Origin: Ruminiclostridium sp. | GTDB taxonomy: Bacteria > Bacillota > Clostridia > Oscillospirales > Ruminococcaceae | Length of the DNA: 33,940 bases | Direction: 5' to 3' | NCBI GenBank assembly: GCA_017465545.1 | Contig: JAFTVY010000019.1 | Location: forward strand, 1-33,940 | Part shown: positions 22,396-29,857 of the stretch, one piece after another | Numbering within the stretch: the stretch's first letter is position 1 | Layout: every line of letters begins with the position of its first letter | Program-made: the position numbers and the translations under genes | The notes under the pieces: generated by a model | Told to the model about the DNA's origin: nothing | Seen by the model: only the letters and a program-made list of their open reading frames with translations | Database searches by the model: none

Positions 22396-23229
22396 ATGAG
22401 CGAATGTACACACGATTGCAGTACCTGCAGTCAGAACTGCTCTGACAGAGCAAAGCCCCAGAGCTTTCAGGAAAAGCCCCATGAATTATCAAACATCAAG
22501 AAGGTTATAGGTATCGTCAGCGGTAAGGGCGGCGTAGGTAAGTCCATGGTTACCTCCCTTATGGCGGTTTCAATGAAGAGAAGAGGCTATGATACGGCTA
22601 TCCTCGACGCAGATATCACAGGACCTTCTATCCCCAAGGCGTTTGGTATAAACAAAGAAAAGGCGGTAGGAGATAACGTAGGTATCTACCCCGTAAAGAC
22701 AAAGACGGGTATAAGCGTAATGTCCGTAAACCTTCTTCTTCCCGACGAAACGGATCCCGTTGTATGGAGAGGCCCCGTTATCGCAAATGCAGTAAAGCAG
22801 TTCTGGACAGACGTTATCTGGAACGACGTTGACTATATGTTCGTTGATATGCCTCCGGGAACAGGCGACGTGCCTCTGACAGTATTCCAGTCATTACCCG
22901 TTGACGGTATCATTGTTGTTACTTCTCCTCAGGAGCTTGTATCCATGATAGTTGGCAAGGCTGTAAAGATGGCGTCCCTGATGAACGTACCCGTACTCGG
23001 CATAGTAGAAAATATGTCCTATTTCGAATGTCCCGACTGCAAAAAATAGCACAGCATCTTCGGTGAAAGCCATATCGAAGAGGTTGCAAAGCAGTATGAC
23101 ATCAAGACAATTTCAAAAATGCCCATCAACCCCAAACTTTCAGCAGGCTGTGACGAAGGTCTTATCGAGCTTTTCGACGGAAACTGGCTTGATAATATGG
23201 CTGACGTTATCGAAAACACAGAAAAGTAA
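22396..23229 (+). pseudogene. mrp: Mrp/NBP35-type Fe-S carrier ATPase with an in-frame TAG
   Basis: The frame opens with an N-terminal cysteine cluster (CTHDCSTCSQNC), then the deviant Walker A SGKGGVGKS (43-50), DADITGPSIPKAFG, FVDMPPGTGDVPLTVFQ and a CPDC (212-215) that binds the bridging 4Fe-4S cluster. TAG stands at codon 218 (23047-23049), right after CPDCKK; the frame then continues without error as HSIFGESHIEEVAKQYDIK through DGNWLDNMADVIENTEK to a TAA at 23227-23229. Homologues usually have a Lys, Gly or Glu there, and AAG to TAG is one base. The truncated 217-residue product keeps the ATPase and CPxC parts but lacks the last 60 residues. Options: recent nonsense mutation, sequencing error, or readthrough. 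The full product would be 277 residues. Confidence 0.8.
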
Positions 23230-23232
23230 TTT

Positions 23233-23270
23233 TTAGCCTCCGCACAAATACAGCTTGCGGAGGCTTTTAA
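23233..23270 (+). terminator. intrinsic terminator after mrp
   Basis: AGCCTCCGCA (23235-23244) pairs with TGCGGAGGCT (23256-23265), followed by TTTAA. It lies just after the distal TAA, not after the TAG, so it belongs to the full-length frame. Confidence 0.8.
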
Positions 23271-23281
23271 ATAAAATAAAT

Positions 23282-23980
23282 ATGAAATATAAAAATATAG
23301 AAAAGGGTACCTTTATAAGCCGTAAAAACAGATTTATCGCAGTAGCGGAGATAAACGGCATACGGCAGGAGGTTCACGTAAAGAATACGGGCAGGCTCGG
23401 AGAATTGCTCATAAGCGGGGTTACAGCGTATTTTGAAAAAAGCGGCAATCCCGACAGAAAAACCGCCTATGATATGATAGCGGTCGAAAATACCACCGGG
23501 GACTATCCCACGCAGATAGTAAATATCGACTCCAACGCCGCAAATGACGTGGCGCAGGAGTGGATAATAAAAAGCGGACTTTTTTCGGATAAGGCGGTAA
23601 TCCGCAGGGAAGTGAAGTTCGGAAGCTCCCGCTTCGATTTCTATATCGAGGACGGAATGGAAAAAGCCTTTCTTGAGGTAAAGGGCGTTACTTTGAAAAA
23701 AGGAAACGTCGCAACCTTTCCTGATGCTCCCACCGAAAGAGGTATAAAGCATATAAACGAGCTTATAGAGGCAAAACGGCAGGGGTACAAAGCGTATATC
23801 CTGTTTGTGATTCAGATGAAGGGAGTAAGCTTGTTTACCCCGAATAAGACTACCCATATGCAGTTTGCAAAGGCCTTGCATAGCGCAGAAAAGTGGGGAG
23901 TTGAAATCTATGCAACCGACTGCATAGTTACTCCCGATAAAATCATACCCGACAAAAATATTAAGGTAACTACAGACTGA
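23282..23980 (+). CDS. sfsA: DNA/RNA nuclease SfsA
   Basis: A 232-residue SfsA. Characteristic elements: FIAVAEINGIRQEVHVKNTGRLGELL at the N-terminus, SRFDFYIEDG and FLEVKGVTL (acidic/Lys nuclease-like centre, PD-D/ExK), PDAPTERGIKHINEL and the C-terminal FAKALHSAEKWGVEIYATDC. First named for sugar fermentation stimulation, SfsA has since been shown to have nuclease activity in E. coli. A TTG at 23255 in frame lies inside the mrp terminator and is rejected; the ATG at 23282 begins MKYKNIEKGTF, the expected start, but has no clear ribosome-binding site nearby. No promoter was found between the mrp terminator and this gene. The toxin-like gene follows by 19 bases. Confidence 0.9.
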   Translation: MKYKNIEKGTFISRKNRFIAVAEINGIRQEVHVKNTGRLGELLISGVTAYFEKSGNPDRKTAYDMIAVENTTGDYPTQIVNIDSNAANDVAQEWIIKSGLFSDKAVIRREVKFGSSRFDFYIEDGMEKAFLEVKGVTLKKGNVATFPDAPTERGIKHINELIEAKRQGYKAYILFVIQMKGVSLFTPNKTTHMQFAKALHSAEKWGVEIYATDCIVTPDKIIPDKNIKVTTD

Positions 23981-23999
23981 AAGGAAAGGATAAAAAGCT

Positions 24000-24584
24000 A
24001 TGTCAGAAAAAAACAGCGGCGGCAAGAAGACTCCCGCAATACTCGGAATAATAGCGGCGGTGATTGCCGCATTCTTCGGTATTACGATTCCCACTAATTT
24101 CTTCGGCGGCGGAAATGAGAATACCTCTTCCGTTCCCACGTCGTCAAAGGTGGAGAGTGTTGATTCTTCTGTAAACGAGGAAAGCTCAGAAGCGGAGATA
24201 ACGGTAACCTCAAAGCCTGAAACTACCACTAAAAAGCAGGAGACTTCAAAGCCTGAAACAACTACCACCAAAAAGCAGGAAACCTCAAAGCCTGAAAGCA
24301 GTAAGGAAGAGGTATTCTACTATTTCAGAAATCAGGGACTGTACGATAGTCACTATGAAAAGCACGGTCACGAATTCGGAAATATAACAAAGGAAGAATA
24401 CCTGCAGAAGGCAAACGATCTTATCAATTCCGATTCTCCCGACGTGCTGACAAAGTACGAGGATGACGGCGACTTTATGTATTTTGATAAGAAATCAGGT
24501 GAGTTTCTCGTACTGTCACCGGACGGCTACATAAGAACCTTCTTTATTCCCGATGACGGAATAGATTACTGGAACAGACAATAA
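24000..24584 (+). CDS. membrane-anchored protein with toxin-like (BECR-type) C-terminal domain
   Basis: A 194-residue protein in three parts: a membrane helix (about 11-35, AILGIIAAVIAAFFGITIP), a Ser/Thr/Lys/Glu-rich linker (36-102) with repeated KPETTT-KKQETS units, and a C-terminal domain (about 103-194). The last part has the order SHYEKHGHEFGN, KEEYLQKANDLINS, VLTKYEDDGDFMYFDKKSGEF, LVLSPDGYIRTFFIP, a pattern I associate with C-terminal domains of bacterial polymorphic toxins of the barnase/EndoU/colicin-like RNase (BECR) fold. No other toxin delivery parts (Rhs, LXG, WXG) are present; the N-terminus suggests membrane attachment with the domain outside. Nuclease activity is inferred. The CPCC-protein gene follows 10 bases later. 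Confidence 0.65.
   Translation: MSEKNSGGKKTPAILGIIAAVIAAFFGITIPTNFFGGGNENTSSVPTSSKVESVDSSVNEESSEAEITVTSKPETTTKKQETSKPETTTTKKQETSKPESSKEEVFYYFRNQGLYDSHYEKHGHEFGNITKEEYLQKANDLINSDSPDVLTKYEDDGDFMYFDKKSGEFLVLSPDGYIRTFFIPDDGIDYWNRQ
24207..24298 (+). repeat. in-frame tandem repeat encoding the linker
   Basis: Two and a half direct units of 36 and 39 bases (24207-24242, 24243-24281, partial 24282-24298) encode the KPETTTKKQETS linker. The units differ by one inserted codon and a few substitutions, so the linker length probably varies between strains. Confidence 0.8.
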
Positions 24585-24594
24585 GAGGTGTGAT

Positions 24595-24828
24595 ATGAAT
24601 TATAAGATGATATGCCCCTGCTGTGGTCACAAAACCATTGAGGACGAATACGATATATGTCCCGTCTGCTTCTGGGAATATGACGAAAGCCAGAACGAAA
24701 GACCTTACAGCACAGGCGGAGCAAACAGCGTAAGCCTTAACGAAGCAAGAGCCAACTACGAAAGATACGGCGCCTGCGAAAAGAAATTTCAGGATAAGGT
24801 GAGAAAACCGCTTCCTGAGGAGGAATAA
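24595..24828 (+). CDS. CPCC-type cysteine-rich small protein
   Basis: A 77-residue protein with a single zinc-ribbon-like Cys_rich_CPCC domain (PF14206-type): MICPCCGHKTIEDEYDICPVCFWEYDE gives four metal-ligand cysteines (CPCC and CPVC), and GGANSVSLNEARANYERYG is the second conserved block of the family. Its function is unknown; members are small stand-alone cytosolic proteins often found beside toxin-like genes, and the family may include immunity or accessory proteins. Here it follows the toxin-like gene by 10 bases, its start has GAGGTGTG upstream, and a strong terminator ends the unit. Immunity to the upstream protein is an inference from position only. Confidence 0.85.
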   Translation: MNYKMICPCCGHKTIEDEYDICPVCFWEYDESQNERPYSTGGANSVSLNEARANYERYGACEKKFQDKVRKPLPEEE

Positions 24829-24833
24829 AAACA

Positions 24834-24870
24834 AAGCCGGATGAATCGTACGATTCATCCGGCTTAAACT
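24834..24870. terminator. bidirectional intrinsic terminator
   Basis: A 32-base perfect palindrome at 24834-24865, AAGCCGGATGAATCG and its complement around TA, flanked by A/T tracts on both sides. It separates the CPCC gene from the convergent putP. Confidence 0.9.
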
Positions 24871-24887
24871 TTTATAAAATTTAAAAA

Positions 24888-26414
24888 TTACTTCATAGCC
24901 TTTACTGCTTCAAACTCGTCAACGATTTCCTTTTCAGGAGCCTTTGTAGCAAGTGAAACAGCTATAATAGCGATAAGTGCTACGATAAATGCAGGGAGAA
25001 GCTCGTATATATCAAGGATACCGCCCATAGGACGAACAACAAACTTCCATACGAATATCATAATACCGCCTGCAACAAGACCTGCGAGTGCGCCGTACTT
25101 GTTTGCTCTCTTCCAGAATAATGCACAGAGCATTACAGGACCGAAGGTAGCACCGAAGCCTGCCCATGCAAAGGATACTATGTCGAATACAGAGCTGTTG
25201 GGATCCCATGCAATTACAACACCGATAACGGCGATTACTACAACTGTAGCTCTTGCAATAAGCATAGCTGTCTTTTCGGTCATCTTTACCTTGAATACGC
25301 CACGAATAATGTTTTCTGACATACTTGAAGAAGCCGCTAAAAGCTGTGAGTCAGAGGTTGACATCGTAGACGCTAAGATACCTGCAATGATAAGACCTGC
25401 AACAAGTGCCGCTAAAGGACCGAAGGTGCTGAGCAGATTTGAAATCTGTACGATAATTGTTTCGGGGTCTGCAAGAGGATTCATGGCCTTGTTTGCAACC
25501 ATTGCGTTACCAACAATACCGATAAAGATAGCTATGCCGAGGGAAATAACTACCCATATTGACGCAACACGACGTGAAGTCTTTATCTTGTTACTGTCGC
25601 TTATAGCCATAAAGCGTAAAAGAACGTGAGGCATACCAAAGTAACCAAGTCCCCATGCAAGCATAGAAACCATATTGAGTACGCCGTAATCCTTTGCAAC
25701 GCCAAGCTCACTATCGAATATCTGTGTTACGGATAAATAGCCGGGAAGACTCTGACCGTGAGAAATAACCTCATTAAGGCCACCTGCCATTGAGATGCCG
25801 AATATAACAACGACAATAAGCGCAAGTGTCATAATGATGCTCTGAATAAAGTCTGTTATACTTGCCGCAAGGAAGCCACCGATGGTTGTATAAGCAAGGA
25901 TGATAACTGCACTTATGATCATCATCAGGTGATAGTCAGCACCGAAAAGCGACTGGAAAAGCTTACCGCAGGCAGCAAAGCCTGAACCTGTATAAGGGAT
26001 GAAGAATATCAGAATTATTGCCGCTGAAATAAGGTTAAGCAGATTCTTATCTCTGAATCTGTTCTTGAAAAAGTCGGGAATTGTAATTGCATTTCCGCAA
26101 ACCTGAGTGTAGTTACGAAGTCTTTTCGCAACGATAAGCCAGTTTACGTATGTACCTATTGCAAGACCGATAGCTGTCCAGCCTGCATCAGCAATACCTG
26201 ATGCATAAGCAACACCGGGAAGGCCCATAAGAAGCCAGCCGCTCATATCCGATGCTTCTGCACTCATGGCGGTAACAAAAGGTCCGAGCTTTCTGCCGCC
26301 AAGGTAGAAGTCACCGACGTTACCCGTTTTCTTGGCACAGATTACGCCTATAATAACCACGCTGGCTAAATAGACTAAAATCGTGACAAGCATTAAAATC
26401 TGTTCTGTTGTCAT
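24888..26414 (-). CDS. putP: sodium/proline symporter
   Basis: A 508-residue sodium:solute symporter (SSF) with about 13 membrane helices. The PutP hallmark AMSAEASDMSGWLLMGLPG is present near residue 50-68, and FFIPYTGSGFAACGKLF, ADYHLMMIISAVII and LLAASSSMSENI follow as in PutP. It imports L-proline with Na+ across the cytoplasmic membrane for nutrition or osmoprotection. Length fits the family (about 490-510). A promoter at 26459-26487 lies upstream, and AAGGAG precedes the ATG. It is a single-gene transcript ending in a bidirectional terminator. Among SSF proteins the pantothenate and SGLT types lack this Ser-rich motif, so the proline call is good. Confidence 0.93.
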   Translation of the reverse strand: MTTEQILMLVTILVYLASVVIIGVICAKKTGNVGDFYLGGRKLGPFVTAMSAEASDMSGWLLMGLPGVAYASGIADAGWTAIGLAIGTYVNWLIVAKRLRNYTQVCGNAITIPDFFKNRFRDKNLLNLISAAIILIFFIPYTGSGFAACGKLFQSLFGADYHLMMIISAVIILAYTTIGGFLAASITDFIQSIIMTLALIVVVIFGISMAGGLNEVISHGQSLPGYLSVTQIFDSELGVAKDYGVLNMVSMLAWGLGYFGMPHVLLRFMAISDSNKIKTSRRVASIWVVISLGIAIFIGIVGNAMVANKAMNPLADPETIIVQISNLLSTFGPLAALVAGLIIAGILASTMSTSDSQLLAASSSMSENIIRGVFKVKMTEKTAMLIARATVVVIAVIGVVIAWDPNSSVFDIVSFAWAGFGATFGPVMLCALFWKRANKYGALAGLVAGGIMIFVWKFVVRPMGGILDIYELLPAFIVALIAIIAVSLATKAPEKEIVDEFEAVKAMK

Positions 26415-26458
26415 TTCTTTACTCCTTCTTTGCCGTAAATGGCAAGATATTTATAACA

Positions 26459-26487
26459 ATTGTACCATAAAAGAAGAATAATTGCAA
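26459..26487 (-). promoter_or_regulatory. sigma-A promoter of putP
   Basis: Minus strand TTGCAA (26482-26487) and TACAAT (26459-26464), 17-base spacer, TGG extended -10. In the leader, TTGCC-ATTTA-CGGCAA forms a short hairpin ahead of the ribosome-binding site. Confidence 0.7.
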
Positions 26488-26626
26488 GCAATTTGCAAAA
26501 TTTCTCCGAAAACAAGGGGAAAATGATTTTCTGCCGTAAATTTTTACGGCTGTCCTTCTTATGGTACATCTCTTTTTGTAAAATATAAGCGTAGGATAAA
26601 GGAACTTACTGAGAAAGGAAAAAGAA

Positions 26627-26821
26627 ATGTCAGGAGAAGTAATTTTATTTGCAGTTATGAGCATCATCTTTCTGGTTGCCATCGTACTTATAGAGGTCAG
26701 CCACGAGGATGAAAACAACAAAGCCTCCGCAGAAAAAACTGCGGAGACTGTATCCGAAAAACGTATTTGTCACGGCTGTGATTACGCATTCACAGCTGAC
26801 GAACTGAAGAAGGTCGGTTAG
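26627..26821 (+). CDS. small single-pass membrane protein with CxxC motif
   Basis: A 64-residue protein: an N-terminal membrane helix (EVILFAVMSIIFLVAIVLI), an acidic Glu/Lys/Ala-rich stretch, and a C-terminal RICHGCDYAFTADELKKV with one CxxC pair, half of a zinc ribbon. The frame has GAGAAAGGAAAAAG upstream of the ATG. It ends in TAG, the only ordinary TAG stop among about 39 genes here, 2 bases before the convergent gpsA stop. Its central codons contain the hairpin that terminates the gpsA operon on the other strand. Function unknown; a metal-linked dimer at the membrane is possible. Whether it is a real gene is fairly likely from the start site and the coherent membrane helix. Confidence 0.6.
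   Translation: MSGEVILFAVMSIIFLVAIVLIEVSHEDENNKASAEKTAETVSEKRICHGCDYAFTADELKKVG
26711..26749 (-). terminator. intrinsic terminator of the DUF512-der-plsY-gpsA operon
   Basis: Read on the minus strand, AGTCTCCGCAG pairs with CTGCGGAGGCT (one G-U pair) around a TTTTTT loop and is followed by TTGTTGTTTT. It lies about 75 bases past the gpsA stop and inside the opposite-strand ORF at 26627-26821. Confidence 0.75.
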
Positions 26822-26823
26822 TA

Positions 26824-27816
26824 TCAGAAAATCTCCTCTTCTGCACGGCTCGGTCTTGTCATAAGACGGGATATGCTTTCCCTCGGATTCTGTCCGTCAT
26901 AGCATACGCCACAGAGCTGATCTATGATAGGAGTTGAAACGTCAAGCCTTCTTGCAATTCTTTGTGCAATTACAGCAACGTTGTAGCCTTCAACGGTACC
27001 TACTCTTGCGACCGCATCTTCAGCGGACATACCATCTCCTATAAGGAGTCCAGCACGGTGGTTTCTTGAGTGGGTTGAGGTGCAGGTGACTATCAGGTCA
27101 CCTATGCCTGAAAGACCGTTGAAGGTCTCTCTCTTTCCACCCATAGCGACACCAAGCCTTGTGATTTCCGCAAGGCCTCTTGTCATAATAGCGGCAAGAG
27201 TGTTGTCACCAAGTCCCATACCTTCGATTATACCACAGCAAAGAGCAATGGCATTCTTCATAGCGCCGCCTATCTCACAGCCGATCATATCGCTGTTTGC
27301 ATAGATTCTGAAACGATTGTTCTGCAAAGTATCCTGAATATACTCCGTACTTGCTTTGTCGTCAGAAGCACATACCACGGTAGTGGGGAAGTTTCTTGCC
27401 ACCTCTTCAGCGTGAGAAGGTCCTGTGAGAACAACTATAGGATTGTTCGGAAGCTCTTCCTTCAGCACCTCGGAAAGTCTCTTTTCGGTTGACTCTTCAA
27501 AGCCCTTACCCACGTTTACGACAACTGTGTTTTCGGTAACGTAAGGCTTTACGCTCTGCGCTACCTCTCTTACAAACTTTGAAGGAATAGCAAAAACTAA
27601 AATATCCTTTCCGCTTGCTAATGATAAATCTGTAGTAAGAGCGATTGAGGGCGGAACTATAACACCGGGGAGCAGTCTTTTATGCTCTCCGTCTTTTCTT
27701 ATAGCGTCTATTTCTTCCTTGTATTTCGACCAGGCTGTAACGTTATGACCGTACTTGTCCCACATAATTCCGAGAGCTGTACCAAAGCCACAGCCAAGTA
27801 TCATTATTTCTGCCAT
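26824..27816 (-). CDS. gpsA: NAD(P)H-dependent glycerol-3-phosphate dehydrogenase
   Basis: A 330-residue GpsA, making sn-glycerol-3-phosphate from dihydroxyacetone phosphate for phospholipid synthesis. Signature blocks: VLTGPSHAEEVA, EIGGAMKNAIALCCGIIEGMGLGDN (catalytic Lys region), GLSGIGDLIVTCTSTHSRN. It follows plsY by 24 bases; GpsA supplies the acceptor used by PlsY, so the gene pair is one metabolic step. Oddity: the NAD-binding loop reads ILGCGFGTALG, one residue shorter than the usual GxGxxG (for example GAGSWGTAL or GCGGFGTAL). The rest is intact and full length, so activity is expected, but this loop would be unusual. Confidence 0.95.
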   Translation of the reverse strand: MAEIMILGCGFGTALGIMWDKYGHNVTAWSKYKEEIDAIRKDGEHKRLLPGVIVPPSIALTTDLSLASGKDILVFAIPSKFVREVAQSVKPYVTENTVVVNVGKGFEESTEKRLSEVLKEELPNNPIVVLTGPSHAEEVARNFPTTVVCASDDKASTEYIQDTLQNNRFRIYANSDMIGCEIGGAMKNAIALCCGIIEGMGLGDNTLAAIMTRGLAEITRLGVAMGGKRETFNGLSGIGDLIVTCTSTHSRNHRAGLLIGDGMSAEDAVARVGTVEGYNVAVIAQRIARRLDVSTPIIDQLCGVCYDGQNPRESISRLMTRPSRAEEEIF

Positions 27817-27840
27817 TGTAAAAAAGTATCCTTTCCGTTT

Positions 27841-28497
27841 TTAAGCCTTTTGTCCCAGTTTCTTTTCTGTGTGATTACGGAGTCTTTGAATGTTACCTCT
27901 GTGCATATAGATGATCAGTATTCCGATAATAAGTCCCAATCCGCCGTTTATAAAAGCAGAAGGATCGCCTACAAGCAGACCGTAAACAAGCGTAACGGGA
28001 GCATATAAGCCACCTGCAATGCAGGAGCCGAGAGATACGTATCTTGTGATAGCTACAACTATGATGAATATGCCGAGAAGTATGCAGGCAGGTATCCATT
28101 CAACCGTCATAAGGATTGCAACCGATACTAAAATTCCCTTACCACCCTTGAATTTGTAGTAGATAGGGAAGAGGTGTCCTAAAAAGCCTGTCAGCGCCGC
28201 TACGAAGGCAACGTAATTCATTCCGTTTGATAAAACTGTGGTGTCGATTCCTGCAAGCCAGAGGAATGAAAATCTTACGATAAGAACGGATAAAACACCC
28301 TTTAACACGTCACCGATAAGCACGAATAACGCCGCCAGCTTTCCCTGGGTACGAAGAGTATTCGTAAGACCTGCATTACCGCTACCGAGGGTTCTTATAT
28401 CCTTACCGCATTTGATTTTTGTAACGATTATCGCTGTGTTTATACCGCACAGAAGATAGGGTGCAAGCACCATTATAGCAAAGCATAGATAAATCAT
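27841..28497 (-). CDS. plsY: glycerol-3-phosphate acyltransferase (PlsY)
   Basis: A 218-residue integral membrane acyltransferase. Motif 1 GKDIRTLGSGNAGLTNTLRT and motif 2 GHLFPIYYKFKGGKGILV are present, with about five hydrophobic helices. It transfers the acyl group from acyl-phosphate to glycerol-3-phosphate. The position between der and gpsA is standard in Clostridia, so this is the housekeeping copy; a second, divergent copy lies at 16795-17418. The start has GAGGAGAA, which overlaps the der stop 3 bases away, indicating cotranslation. The C-terminus is basic and cytoplasmic. Confidence 0.93.
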   Translation of the reverse strand: MIYLCFAIMVLAPYLLCGINTAIIVTKIKCGKDIRTLGSGNAGLTNTLRTQGKLAALFVLIGDVLKGVLSVLIVRFSFLWLAGIDTTVLSNGMNYVAFVAALTGFLGHLFPIYYKFKGGKGILVSVAILMTVEWIPACILLGIFIIVVAITRYVSLGSCIAGGLYAPVTLVYGLLVGDPSAFINGGLGLIIGILIIYMHRGNIQRLRNHTEKKLGQKA

Positions 28498-28500
28498 CTG

Positions 28501-29820
28501 TTATTCTCCTCGTTCTCTTATAACAATTCTTATAGGCGTACCGCCTAAACCAAAGCTTTCTCTTATCTGGTTTTCGAGGTATCTCTGATAGGAGTAGTGG
28601 AATAATTCCTTGTTGTTGCAGAAGATAACAAACGTCGGAGGCTTTGTAGAAGCCTGAGTCATATAGTATATCTTCAGTCTCTTGCCCTTGTCTGAGGGAG
28701 GCTGAACTCTTGCGGTAGCGTAAGCTAACATATCGTTCAGCGTACCCGTAGGAATACGCATTGCGTTCTGGTTTGAGGTGTAGTTTATCATCTCAAAGAG
28801 CTTGTCGATTCTCTGTCCCGTAAGAGCAGAAATGAACACAAAGGGAGCGTAAGACATAAAGGAGAAATCCACTTCGAGCTTTTTCTTGAACTCGTTCATG
28901 GTATTGCTGTCCTTTTCGATGGAATCCCACTTGTTTATAGCAATTACACTTGCCTTGCCCTGCTCGTGAGCATAGCCTGCAACCTTGCTGTCCTGCTCTG
29001 TAAAGCCTTCGTTGGCGTCTATCATAATAACGCAGACGTCAGCTCTGTCGATAGCCATATACGCACGTAATACGCTGTACTTTTCTATCTGCTCGTTTAC
29101 CTTGGATTTTCTTCTGATACCTGCCGTATCAATGAATACGTATTCCTCGCCGTCACGCTTGATTACAGTGTCAACGGCGTCTCTTGTAGTACCTGCAATA
29201 TCGGATACTATCATTCTGTCCTCGCCTGCAATTTTGTTGATAAGCGAAGATTTACCCGCATTGGGCTTACCGATTACGGCAACCTTTATAGCGTCGGGAG
29301 AATACTCTTCTTCTCTGTCCTCCTTAGGCATAACTTCAAAAACTGCGTCAAGCAGGTCGCCTGTACCGTGACCGTGTACAGAGGATACCGCAATAGGCTC
29401 ACCGAGACCTAAGTTGTAGAATTCGTAGAATTCAGGAGGCACGTCGCCTACGGTATCTACCTTGTTTACGCATAATACCACGGGCTTTCCGCTTTTTAAA
29501 AGCATAGCCGCCACGTCAGAGTCGTTTGCGGTAACGCCTGAAGTAATATCCGTAACTAATATAATTACGTCTGCCTTGTCAATGGCAAGCTGTGCCTGAG
29601 TTCTCATCTGTGATAATATAATATCCTTTGTATCAGGCTCGATACCACCTGTATCAATGAGCATAAATTCTTTTCCGAGCCATTCTGCCTTTGCATATAT
29701 TCTGTCTCTTGTAACGCCCGGTGTATCGTCTACTATAGACATTCTTTTGCCGACAAGCTTATTGAATAACGTGGATTTGCCAACGTTAGGTCTGCCGACA
29801 ACAGCTACTATTCCTTCCAT
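28501..29820 (-). CDS. der: ribosome biogenesis GTPase Der (EngA)
   Basis: A 439-residue double-GTPase. First G domain: GRPNVGKST, DDTPGVTRD and DTGG, NKVD; second: GKPNAGKSS, SDIAGTTRD, DTAG, NKWD. The C-terminal KH-like domain includes RIPTGTLNDMLAYATARVQPPSDKGKRLKIYYMTQ and LENQIRESFGLGGTPIRIVIRER. Der assists assembly of the 50S ribosomal subunit and is essential in most bacteria. Length matches the family (about 440). It is preceded by the DUF512 gene (37-base gap) and followed directly by plsY. GAAAGGAAG precedes the ATG. Confidence 0.98.
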   Translation of the reverse strand: MEGIVAVVGRPNVGKSTLFNKLVGKRMSIVDDTPGVTRDRIYAKAEWLGKEFMLIDTGGIEPDTKDIILSQMRTQAQLAIDKADVIILVTDITSGVTANDSDVAAMLLKSGKPVVLCVNKVDTVGDVPPEFYEFYNLGLGEPIAVSSVHGHGTGDLLDAVFEVMPKEDREEEYSPDAIKVAVIGKPNAGKSSLINKIAGEDRMIVSDIAGTTRDAVDTVIKRDGEEYVFIDTAGIRRKSKVNEQIEKYSVLRAYMAIDRADVCVIMIDANEGFTEQDSKVAGYAHEQGKASVIAINKWDSIEKDSNTMNEFKKKLEVDFSFMSYAPFVFISALTGQRIDKLFEMINYTSNQNAMRIPTGTLNDMLAYATARVQPPSDKGKRLKIYYMTQASTKPPTFVIFCNNKELFHYSYQRYLENQIRESFGLGGTPIRIVIRERGE

Positions 29821-29857
29821 TTTTATCTTCCTTTCCTTTTATATACGTGTATTATTC

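Noticed and set aside
22396..23229. TAG as a recoded sense codon (pyrrolysine or suppressor reading)
   Set aside because: No other gene in the window contains an in-frame TAG, and the ORF at 26627 ends in TAG; a point mutation or sequencing error is simpler.
23255..23281. TTG start for sfsA at 23255
   Set aside because: It lies inside the mrp terminator stem; the ATG at 23282 gives the family's normal start.
23267..24271. Long minus-strand ORF (334 codons) opposite sfsA and the toxin-like gene
   Set aside because: Composition is unlike a real protein and it is the antisense shadow of two well-supported genes.
24207..24298. Short direct repeats as a CRISPR-like array
   Set aside because: Units are in frame, contiguous, without spacers, and encode a Thr/Lys/Glu linker.
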